Shown here in pieces: positions 10,486 through 20,622 of a stretch of 64,000 nucleotides of DNA (position 1 is its first letter; each line of letters opens with the position of its first letter). The position numbers and the translations under genes were made by a program. The stretch covers positions 20,074,496 through 20,138,495 of the forward strand of contig CM043788.1 of assembly GCA_023974075.1 (NCBI GenBank), written 5' to 3'. The notes below the pieces were generated by a model. It worked only from the letters and a program-made list of their open reading frames with translations, did not search any database and was not told the DNA's origin. Source of the stretch: Chaenocephalus aceratus (Eukaryota; Chordata; Actinopteri; Perciformes; Channichthyidae).

Positions 10486-13384
10486 CAGTGGCGTTTCTAT
10501 ATGTACAAAAGTGGTGGGGCACAAAAAACTCAGATGTCTAAATATAAGCTTCTGCAGAGAGGTTCATGGCTGGTGAGGCACTGGCACTGACTCTTCAGGT
10601 TTACAAATATATTAAATCAAAATATAATATTATTTTCAAAAGCTTTTTTTGTCTGATGCTTCAATTAATTTTAAACAGACAGTTCAACAGAAGGATACCC
10701 AAAAAAATTTAATTGTATCATTTAAATATTGAATTGTTCTCTTAGTAAGATCCCATTTTCAATAAAATTGCAGTCTTACCTTGACTTGAAGATTAAGTTT
10801 ATTTGCCTATCCTTCTGGACAAAAATCTCTATTACTTTTTTGTAAAAGTTCTCCTTATCTTCTTGTAATTTCAAAAGTATATCATAAATCTAATCTAATC
10901 AATAGATTTATGATTCGAAAATTATAAAAGTAGGGTAGACATGTGGATATTATCCGGCTGAACAAAACGTACATTTATCTAACAGCTACGTTTCCCACAG
11001 ATCTTATTTTGAGCTATTTTCTAAAATCCTATGGAGAAATCTCGTTGCTTTTTTGTGGAGGGAAGCCATGCGCAGCTTACTTCCTGGTTTTAGGACGCCT
11101 CACTGCAGGGCTGCAGTCGGATAGTTTAAAAATCAGCTCCTAAATTCTAACCCTATCGTCTATTCCTTGACCTCTGAGTGAAACGTCATGGGGTTAAGGG
11201 ATAGTGGATAGGAGAATTAAAAAGGACTTAGGAGAAGGGACTACGGTACTTTAGAGAATCCGAATGCACTTTCACTCTCCGACGTGTTTATGATGCGCCA
11301 GCGGACGTCATTGTGTGCGTCTGCTGCTGTGGGGAAACCATGGAAACCACAGTTTTCTATACAGCGGACTACAACATGGATGTTCAATAAGAACGAGGGA
11401 CTACTGTGAACTCATCTAGAGACTCTGCACCGTGCTCTGATGCTGCTGCTTTGCTTTATGAACGTGGACAACAGAGAAACATATTCTTCATGACCAAAGT
11501 TGGAATTGAAATAAAAAAGGAAAGTGAAACTTATGCTCGTCACCCTCTCCCTCCAGTCCACATTAATACAAATGATCCCAATACGTATGATTGTATGAAC
11601 TAAAGATCTTAAAATCAATACAGATGTATTTATTATAAACGTTAGTCCTTAACATCTATCACTGTGTACATCACCATTCAAACATCTTTTAAAAGTTGAA
11701 CAAACTCCACACAGCTCAGTAAAGACTGAAATGTTGACTTTATTTGATCATTTCAGTAAAAACTAACGTTCATATTTCTCTCTTTATTATAATACTGATG
11801 AACGTTCAAAACAAAGCACTTTGGCAACTTACCACCTATGTTTTAAAATGCTTAATAAGCACCGTAACTTTCATGATATCATTTCTCGGTCATAATCGGT
11901 TGTTTCCGTGAACGGCCGACTGTTGAGTGACGGCAAATGCTGCGGCTGCAATGCATTGTGGGGCAGCATTTTCGCTTCTCCTGTCGGTTAGGGAGGTCCA
12001 GTGGTTCCTAAGCTAAAGGAGGTGATAAAGGAAGTTTGAAACCTCCTTTCCTATCATTCTCATCATTCTAGAGAATTCGAACGGCACTTATCATGGCTGC
12101 CACTGAGGGACTTCCGGGTCATTTCACTCCTTTAGGAAGGTTCCTAAGCTAAATGGACTATTCGACTTCAGCCCAGCTCTCTCGTCTCCTCTTCACACAC
12201 CACACTCCTCGACGCTCGATCCTCGGTCCTCGGTGTGCATTTAGAGAAATGAGACGTCCTTCAAAATGGCGCGCTGAAATTCATTTCCGGGTCACTACCG
12301 GAGGACCGAGGAGTCGAGGAGTCGAGGAGGGGAAATTTGAGTATTGAGAAGCCTCTTAGGTCTCGTCTGACAGGAGTGCAGTTCTGACGGAGAGCACCGG
12401 AACGTCGCGCCGGCACTTAGTTGAAAACCCGGTGGCGATCTGCTCATCTGTCATACTGATCATACAGTCAATAACTTTGTTGTTATTAGCATCTGGTTAG
12501 CTAGCTATGCTAACGAATATAACAAGCTTTTTCTACAACCAGTGAAGTAAAGGCACATCTTTATATGATCATTGTAGTTATAAAAAAATAAGAGAATAAA
12601 GTAAACGGGTATAAAATATACTATATGACAGCAAAAAAAGTTGTTATTAATAAACAAGAATACAGTTTGAAAGGAGAGTGATTTGTAAAAATATTTCATA
12701 TGTGTTGAGAGATGTATCCATAGATCTCCTAATGTTGCTCTCAAAGCACCAGATTGATGCTTTTAACTTAAAAAAATCTTCCCGGGGGAGCATGCTAACC
12801 CCTAGAGGAGGTTAGGTCCCCCACCACTTAAATCGTTTCCACATGGATATGAAACTTAATACATTTGCACACATCTTGTGTCCATATCTTTCTGTTTTGG
12901 TGGTCATGCCACAACCGTGCACGTGCATGCATACGCGAGTCATAAGATATCTGGATTCAGAGGTTGCTTTTTCTTTGCACAGCATGAAAGAAAGGCCAAA
13001 TGAATGGGCTGTGATTTTAGTATTTTTAAGCAGAGGTCAATAATTTGTACGGCCCTCGGAGGATGTTGTAAAAATTTAAATGGCCCTTGAGAGGAAAAAG
13101 GTTCCCCACCCCTGACTTAGACAGTCAGAGGGAGGGGCAGGATCAGGTTTTGTCACACATGGCTCTAAACAGCTCAATAGGCACACACTGTAGACACTCA
13201 TTAGAAGAACACAGACTAAAACAGCAATGTACAGACGAATCAGATGATTAAACATGATCTTAAAATATATTTTATATATTTTTTTTTTTGCATTTTGCAT
13301 TTTGTTGTAATCATTATTTTAATACTTTCTGCTGACACTAGGTGGGGCTGTGCCCCACCTGCCCCTAATGACCAGTCGCCACTG
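10486..13384. mobile_element. hAT element with 8-bp target-site duplication
   Basis: The left end starts CAGTGGCG at 10486 and the right end finishes CGCCACTG at 13384; both have a subterminal GGTGGGGCAC. The flanking octamer GATATATC is present at 10478-10485 and 13385-13392, an exact 8-bp duplication as hAT elements make. The 2.9-kb interior has no full transposase. It contains a block shared in inverted orientation with 4718-5275, a block (10862-11100) shared in inverted orientation with the hAT element at 34943-36081, and a segment near 12690-12830 similar to 8040-8160. Confidence 0.85.
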
Positions 13385-13404
13385 GATATATCACAAAATC
13401 CACT

Positions 13405-13456
13405 GTTTAAATTGTTCCCTATATTGCCCCTATGCAATATAGGGAACAATTTAAAC
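13405..13456. repeat. 22-bp perfect hairpin
   Basis: Two 22-bp arms (13405-13426 and 13435-13456) are exact inverted copies separated by 8 bases. The hairpin begins 12 bp to the right of the hAT target-site duplication. Confidence 0.85.
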
Positions 13457-14259
13457 ATAAACTATCCTATGTTTCCTTGGGTGTTATGAAAGGTGGCCCC
13501 CCAAAATAAATGTATTATTATTATTAAGAAGAAGAACTTGGTGTGGTGTGGAGGGGATGTAGGAAGCAGGAGCAGGTGGGGAGAGATGGGACTTCAAGGT
13601 TATTTGTTTTAAATGTGTCTTGGAGATAAGGACCAGCTGCACACAATAAAATACAGTATAACACAAAACCAATAAGACACACAGTGACACATGGCACACC
13701 AACAATCAATCATCGTCCAGCCTCAGCTTTGGTATTCTTTCACAACCATGTTATGGGTTTATTAGACTGAGCAAACATAAACATATGTGGTGATCCCACG
13801 GGTTCTTGTTTGTAGACAGCGGCGATTGGAGCATCCGTAGGCTGCACAAAAGTCCGGCATAGTCAGGTACTTCTGTAAACACAAAGCCAGCAAATTCCTG
13901 TATCATAATGCAAGATGTTTTTAACAAGCCAAACCACTTGGAAGAAATCATGTGTAACTTAAGTTGTGTTGGAAAGAAAGAGCAGTTCTGCCTCTCCCAC
14001 TGGTGTAAAGTTGCTGGTCAACTTTGTAATACCAGGTCTCACTGACAGCCTCTTGTTATTAGCCAGCTAATAAATACAACCACATATACAAAGAAAAGCT
14101 GCAATTTCAACATGTCCAAGCATCCTGTATCATAGCCATGCTAATCATGTTTATAATAAACCAAACCGTTTGTAAATCAGTCAAGATTTCAGTGAGTTAA
14201 GAGTATTTTTGTGCAGATCACTCACCTTACAACAGCTACCATAACGCGAATCAGAGTAA

Positions 14260-14880
14260 CGGAGCGTCCACACTACAGCTTCAAAAATAGCTTGGAGCTG
14301 GGCGTGTCTGGAGCTTGGGGATTTTATTCAAGCAACACGGCCAACAACCAATCACATGAATCTCCCGCCCCCGACATACAAAGCAAAAAACCCCGGGGAT
14401 TGTATGGGAGCAATATATATATAAACTCCCCAAACAGGTGAAAACCTACCAGTTTCACCCACTGTCTCTGCCACCTCCCTCCATGCCTGGTTCCTCCGGT
14501 TTGTATCCCGGTAGGTGAAGAGGGTCTGGTCATACAAAACCGGGTGATTTGCTACGGCGATAGTTAGTTTCTCCTCCGACTTTTTTTGAAATATAGAAAT
14601 GAACGGCGGGATATCTCTCCCAGCTTAGACGCGGTTTGATTGGCTACGGCTTCAGCTGTCAGATTTTGGGAAACGGGATTTGATTGGCTGGCGCTGGCTA
14701 CTCCGGCGTCTCCGGCGTCAGAAGTTGAACATTGTTCAACTTCTGTCGCCTGAGACGGACCGCTCTGCTACCCACAATTCAGTTCGGCGAAAAAGCGAGG
14801 CTACGTGACGTCACCCCATTGAAAGTGAATGGGCAGATTGGAGCTTTCTACGCTGTCGACGCTGTAGTGTAGACGGGCCG
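14260..14880. mobile_element. PIF/Harbinger-type MITE (TAA target site)
   Basis: The ends are inverted copies: left CGGAGCGTCCACACTACAGC, right reverse complement CGGCCCGTCTACACTACAGC. The trinucleotide TAA flanks both sides (14257-14259 and 14881-14883), matching the TWA target duplication of PIF/Harbinger elements. The 621-bp interior has no transposase. Confidence 0.7.
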
Positions 14881-15661
14881 TAACTGTTAACTGTAGCAAG
14901 ATGGCGGCCGGTCAGCGACGCTGGAAAATCTCCCATGAGCCATCTAGTGTTTATATATATCTATGGTGGAGGTGTCCCGAGAGTGGAGGTCTGCACCGGA
15001 ACTGTCCTGAGAGTCTGCAGGCAGACCCCTCTCAAAAAATCCCGACGACACCACTGCATACCAGACACTTCAGCTTGTATTGTTTTATTTCTTTTAATGA
15101 GTTTGATTTAATCTGTGGCAGTCATGTTCTCAGTTTTAATGGAGTAATGCTTTCTATGCCTGATGAATCTTTCTATTCTATAAAATAAAGGACATTAAAA
15201 GAAGGCGTTGGCAAGTTGTTTTTTTTTCTGAACTTGAAACCTGCTTTAACAGGAAGTGATGTCACATGGAAGGGCTGTACATTCAGGCAAAAGAGTTGGA
15301 CTTTACTGCGGTATTTCCAGGAAACAGAAGACGTGCTGCATTTCTGTTCAGAATTACATGAAACCTCTTATGTTCCGGGAAAGAAGGCAGCTCATCTGGT
15401 CAGATGAGCCGTTAAAAGGACCTTAAAAGGTGAGAAAAATCACTGGCTGCACAAATGTACGTTTTGCGAGAGGGCTTTTTGTTTGTAAAATGTACCCGAT
15501 AAGTTCTTCTGAATCAACAAAGTTGTATTATAATTAGATGTTTCAGCTAATGTTGTAAGCATTTATATATAATATCAGCATTGCCTGCTTGATATAAGTT
15601 CTCTGTCAAAAGCGTTTGGAACCACACCCTGTCGTAAGGAATGGTTGCTGGCCAACAAGAA

Positions 15662-15835
15662 CAATGGACATTTTTGACTGCGGTCAACTCAGCCGTCTCT
15701 CGCATTTGCTTGGTCAAATGAGCAGCGCTTCATTTTTGAGTGCTCGATTAATAGCGTATTTACGGTAATCGCCGAGAAGTGGCGCTGACGGTAGTACAAG
15801 TGCTTATGCTATATTTGATCAATCAATCAATGATA
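15662..15835 (+). repeat. left flanking direct repeat of the satellite array
   Basis: About 165 bp (from GACTGCGGTCAACTCAGCCG to the ATCAATCAATGATATTTGATG stretch) is repeated in the same orientation at 17580-17745. Both copies border the 177-bp arrays. Confidence 0.8.
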
Positions 15836-16356
15836 TTTGATGAGGGATAGAAGGATGTTTAGCCATAAGTTCTTAATAAAATTGGTACTGTTGGACTCAG
15901 TACATGTTAGACTACTACCACAAATACAATCAAGTACTTTTACTGTGTACTATTTGAGTAATACTCTGTCAAACTCCCCTCCAGAGTACAATAATGCATG
16001 TTTTCTGCCCTTTTTGATGAGAGATACAATCATTTTTTGCAATGAGTTCTTAATAAAATCGGTTATGCTGAATTCTGTACTACTTGGACTACTACTAAAA
16101 GTACAATAAAGTACTTTTACTGTGTACTTTTTGAGTAATACTCGTTTAAACTCCTGTCCTGAGTACAATAATGCATGTTTTTCTGCCATCTTTGATGAGC
16201 GATAAAATGATTTTGTGCAATAAGTTCTTAATGAAATTGGTACTGTTGGATTCTGTACTACTTGGACTACTACCAAAAGTACAATAAAGTACTTTTACTG
16301 TGTACTTTTTGAGTAATCCTTTGTCAAACTCCCCTCCAGAGTACAATAATGCATGT
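15836..16356 (+). repeat. 177-bp satellite, forward units
   Basis: Three diverged units of a 177-bp repeat with landmarks GTACTTTTACTGTGTACTTT, CTCCCCTCCAGAGTACAATA and ATGCATG. They stand in the opposite orientation to the units that follow after 16357. Confidence 0.85.
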
Positions 16357-17580
16357 ATTACTAAGTATTACTCAAAAAGTACACAGTAAAAGTACTTGAT
16401 TGTACTTGTGCTTCTAGTCCAAGTAGTACTGAATCCAACAGTACCAATTTCATTAAGAACTTATTGCACGAAATCATTTGATCTCAAATCAAAGATGGCA
16501 GAAAACATGCATTATTGTACTCTGGAGGGGAGTTTGACAGGGGATTACTCAAAAAGTACACAGTAAAAGTACTTGATTGTACTTTTGGTAGTAGTCCAAG
16601 TAGTACTGAATCCAACAGTACCAATTACATGAAGAACTTATAGCACAAAATAATTTTATCGCTCATCAAAGATGGCAGAAAACATGCATTATTGTACTCA
16701 GGACAGGAGTTTTAAACGAGTATTACTCAAAAAGTACACAGTAAAAGTACTTGATTGTACTTTTGGTAGTAGTCCAAGTAGTACTGAATCCAACAGTACC
16801 AATTTCATTAAGAACTTATTGCACGAAATCATTTTATCTCAAATCAAAGATGGCAGAAAACATGCATTATTGTACTCTGGAGGGGAGTTTGACAGGGAAT
16901 TACTCAAAAAGTACACAGTAAAAGTACTTGATTGTACTTTTGGTAGTAGTCCAAGTAGTACTGAATCCAACAGTACCAATTACATGAAGAACTTATAGCA
17001 CAAAATCATTTTATCGCTCATCAAAGATGGCAGAAAACATGCATTATTGTACTCAGGACAGGAGTTTAAACGAGTATTACTCAAAAAGTACACAGTAAAA
17101 GTACTTGATTGTACTTTTGGTAGTAGTCCAAGTAGTACTGAATCCAACAGTACCAATTTCATTAAGAACTTATTGCACAAAATCATTTTATCTCTCATCA
17201 AAGATGGCAGAAAACATGCATTATTGTACTCTGGAGGGGAGTTTGACAGGGGATTACTCAAAAAGTACACCGTAAAAGTACTTGATTGTACTTTTGGTAG
17301 TAGTCGAAGTAGTACTGAATCCAACAGTACCAATTACATGAAGAACTTATTGCACAAAATCATTTTATCGCTCATCAAAGATGGCAGAAAACATGCATTA
17401 TTGTACTCTGGAGGGGAGTTTGACAAAGGATTACTCAAAAAGTACACAGTAAAAGTACTTGATTGTACTTTTGGTAGTAGTCCAAGTAGTACTGAATCCA
17501 ACAGTACCAATGTCATTAAGAACTTATTGCACGAAATCATTTTATCGCTCATCAAAGATGGCAGAAAACATGCATTATTG
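16357..17580 (-). repeat. 177-bp satellite, seven inverted units
   Basis: The landmark CTCAAAAAGTACAC recurs at 16371, 16548, 16726, 16903, 17080, 17257 and 17434, a spacing of 177 bp (one gap is 178). Units largely alternate between two types: one with TTTCATTAAG and CTCTGGAGG, one with TTACATGAAG and CTCAGGACAG. The last two units depart from strict alternation. Because 177 is 59 codons, an open frame runs through several units, which is an artefact of the period. Confidence 0.9.
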
Positions 17581-17745
17581 TACTGCGGTCAACTCAGCCG
17601 TCTCTCGCATTTGCTTGGTCAAATGAGCAGCGCTTCATTTTTAAGTGCGCGATTAATAGCGTCTTTACGGTAATCGCCGAGAAGTGGCGCTGACGGTCGT
17701 GTTTATGCTAATTTGATCAATCAATCAATGATATTTGATGAGTGA
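17581..17745 (+). repeat. right flanking direct repeat of the satellite array
   Basis: Second copy of the block at 15662-15835, same orientation and nearly identical. It splits the inverted array from two further forward units. Confidence 0.8.
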
Positions 17746-18075
17746 TAAAATGATGAATTCTGTACTACGTGGACTACTACCACAAGTACAATCAAGTACT
17801 TTTACTGTGTACTTTTTGAGTAATCCCCTGTCAAACTCCCCTCCTGAGTACAATAATGCATGTTCTCTGCCCTCTTTGATGAAAGATAAAATGATTTCTT
17901 GCAATAAGTTCTTAACAAAATCGGTTATGTTGAATTCTGTACTACTTGGACTACTACCAAAAGTACAATCAAGTACTTTTACTGATTTTTTTTTTACTAA
18001 AGATGGTAGAAAACATGCATTATTGTACTCAGGGGTGGAGTTTGACAAAGGATTACTCAAAAAGTACATGTGCAT
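17746..18075 (+). repeat. 177-bp satellite, two forward units
   Basis: Two diverged units in the orientation of 15836-16356, the second one broken by a T-rich tract near 17983. The similarity fades by about 18075. Confidence 0.8.
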
Positions 18076-18412
18076 TTTATGTCAGTTTCAGCTCATGGAA
18101 GATAGTGCATTCTAGGAACTGGAGGGACTCCACACCCAAAAAAAATTAAAAGATTCAAAAGTGTTTTGTCATGTGTACATAACTACATAAAGAAAAACAT
18201 TTCTAAAGCAATAACCCTCTACAACTCGTCATCCCTGGCCAGCAGATAACTCCCAGCACCATACATTGTTTGATCCGTCTGCTACATTGTACTTACATAG
18301 TACATGCAGTGCATACTTTTGAGAATTTCAAATGTATTCTTGTCTGTTCTATAGTGTGCATTTAGATGTAGATACTCTTATTTTACAGTGAATATGGATA
18401 TTTTTGCTTTAA

Positions 18413-19415
18413 AGGTCACATGTCATGGTCCTTTCTACTGATCATAATACCATTGTTGAGGGATATTACAATAGGAAAATACTGTGCAATTTTCCAAACT
18501 CACATTGTTTCGCATACAGCATCTCTGTAAACTACGTGTATTCACTCTCTCCACTAAACGGCTCGTTGGAGCTCTTGCCCCCCTCCCTGTGAGCCCAGTG
18601 TGCTCCGATTGACCAATCCACAGACTTCCTCACACACACACGCAGCTCAGCTGATGTCTCCTCCGGGCTGCTGCTGATAACAGACAGTTGCGATCGCGAC
18701 AAAATTCTCTCTGCAGACCCATTCTCACAGAGTTTATCAACCTTTTTCTTCTCAATATCAAGCCACACTTATTGTTTTTACTTCGGCTGAGACTTTGTGT
18801 GTGCTCGGGGTGATTCACAACGTCCGATTGTTTCACGTTGTGAATCGCGCTGAGCTCCGTGGAGGTGTGATTTCCTTGTTTAGCGATACACAGCGAAACA
18901 CAGCCAAACTCACCCTGAGCACACACACAGTCTCAGCCGAAGTAAAAACAATAAGTGTGGCTTGATATTGAGAAGAAAAAGGTTGATAAACGCTGTGAGA
19001 ATGGGTCTACTCTGCAGAGAGAATTTCGCCGCGATCCCAACTGTCTGTTATCAGCAGCAGCCCGGAGGAGACATCAGCTGACCTGCGTGTGTGTGTGAGG
19101 AAGTCCGTGGATTGGTCAATTTGGACCAATCAGCGGGGGCTTAACATAACGGCTCCGCGGACTTAACGTAACGGCTCCACGGATTGGTCCATTTCGTTCC
19201 GGTTACAACATGACGTCCTGATGTACCCGGAAGAATCAAATGGATGATGACGTTTCACCAACGAGGCGTTTTGGGGAGTTCTTCTCTGTGTTAGAGTTTT
19301 ACTCGCTACAGGGTGTACTTTGAGGGTTTTGACTCTGCACACCGTTTACATGCATAAAAACCTTCATAACACACAAGGGGACGGGTAATAACCGGAAAAG
19401 CATGACATGTCACCT
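18413..19415. mobile_element. TTAA-flanked foldback MITE
   Basis: The element lies between TTAA at 18409-18412 and TTAA at 19416-19419. Its ends read AGGTCACATGTCATG and, inverted, AGGTGACATGTCATG. Inside, about 200 bp at 18610-18800 is an inverted copy of 18910-19115, giving a stem with a loop of roughly 110 bp. TTAA duplication is typical of piggyBac and Kolobok elements. There is no transposase. The right end is only about 75 bp from the TATA-like sequence of the SAMD9-like gene. Confidence 0.8.
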
Positions 19416-19489
19416 TTAAGAGAAAAAGAGAGTTATGAGTGCTTAAGCGGTATTAACGTGTGATTGGTTGGTCAATAGTTTAACCATAT

Positions 19490-19587
19490 TAAAAGATATA
19501 TAAGTTACCACTAACTTACCAGCTGCACAGATATGCTGCAGCACAGACACACAGGAGTCCCGGAAATCAACCGGGTCTCGTCGTTTG
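19490..19587 (+). promoter_or_regulatory. probable core promoter and noncoding exon 1 of the SAMD9-like gene
   Basis: A TATA-like GATATATAAG lies at about 19493-19502. Roughly 25-30 bp further on begins a short segment ending in a consensus donor, TTTG|GTAAGTG, at 19587/19588. The coding exon's acceptor (TTTTTAG) at 19886 leaves ten bases before the ATG, so a 5' noncoding exon is required and this is the best candidate. No clean ISRE or GAS element was found by eye upstream; the adjoining MITE occupies that region. Confidence 0.5.
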
Positions 19588-19896
19588 GTAAGTGTGTGTC
19601 GGTGTGTGCAATTTGTTAATTTGAGTTGTACATTTAGTGAAATCTTTTTTATTAAAAGCATCAAAAAAAATTTGACAACTTTTGAACTTCTGATTTTTGA
19701 ATATTCCTAAAACTGATTTAAAATCATCATTATGTATCAGTAGAAATCATAGTTATCAGGTACACATAGAATCATGATTTATATAAAGAAATGTTTTAAA
19801 TATGCATCTTTGTTATGTTGTTATAGCATTCATTTCTCTTAGGTATCTCTTCGTTAATTATTTGAATCTTTTACTACCATTTTTAGGTGAACCAAA

Positions 19897-20622
19897 ATGA
19901 CAACAAGGCCCTCACCTCGACTCCTTGAAAAATGGACAGAGCAAGACGTCCACCTGTGGCTGATGACAGAGGTCAAAGTTCATGAGACTCTTGCAGACAC
20001 ATTCTTTGAAGAGGAGGTCTCGGGATCAAGTTTGGATGTCTTTGGAAAGACAGACATATTGGACTTGGGAATAAAACATGGTCCTGCTGTCAAGATCACA
20101 TCTTATCTAGAAAGTCTCAAAAAAGGATCACGACCTGAGTCACAGTTCCCAGCGTATGTGGAAAATTGGACTAAGCAGCAAGTGACCCAGTGGTTACTAC
20201 AGCATGTGAAGGTATATGACAAATATGCAGAAACGCTTCGAGAGGAAGATGTGACTGGAGATTGCCTGGTTTGCTTCAAGAAGCAGGATTTTCTGGACTT
20301 GAAAGTTAAAAGTGGTCCTGCTGTAAAGATTCTGGCAGAACTACACAAATTGAACAACAAACCAGAACCGCAAATGCAACCTATCTCTGACATCACAGAT
20401 CTTACAGAAAAACCAAACTCCACTCAACCTGAACTGAGTCTACCTCAGGCCATAACAACCAATCAACCAGAATCACAAAACAAAATTGAATCAGAAACCG
20501 ACAATGTGGCTGAAGATAAATCTGAAAATATTCAGCAGCAATTCAATAAAGCTTCAGAGAAGGACGGAATTCAGCAGACAAACCAAAAAGACTTGGGGGA
20601 AAGGAGAAAAGAAATGATTGGG
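19897..20622 (+). CDS. SAMD9-like coding exon 1 (two SAM domains)
   Basis: 242 codons; acceptor TTTTTAG at 19886, donor GGG|GTAAAG at 20622. The ATG context (ACCAAAATGA) is acceptable and no earlier in-frame ATG lies within the exon. The two SAM domains are clearly a tandem duplication (compare FEEEVSGSSLDVF with LREEDVTGDCLVCF). Confidence 0.9.

Noticed and set aside
16357..17580. Regularly spaced repeats resembling a CRISPR array
   Set aside because: Units are contiguous 177-bp satellite monomers without unique spacers, in a vertebrate genome.
17047..17673. 208-residue open frame in the satellite region
   Set aside because: It is produced by the 59-codon period of the 177-bp satellite; neither promoter nor splice context supports a gene.
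19416..19500. Interferon-stimulated response element upstream of the SAMD9-like gene
   Set aside because: Only loose GAAA-rich sequence (AGAGAAAAAGAG) is present; it does not match the spaced GAAANNGAAA consensus.
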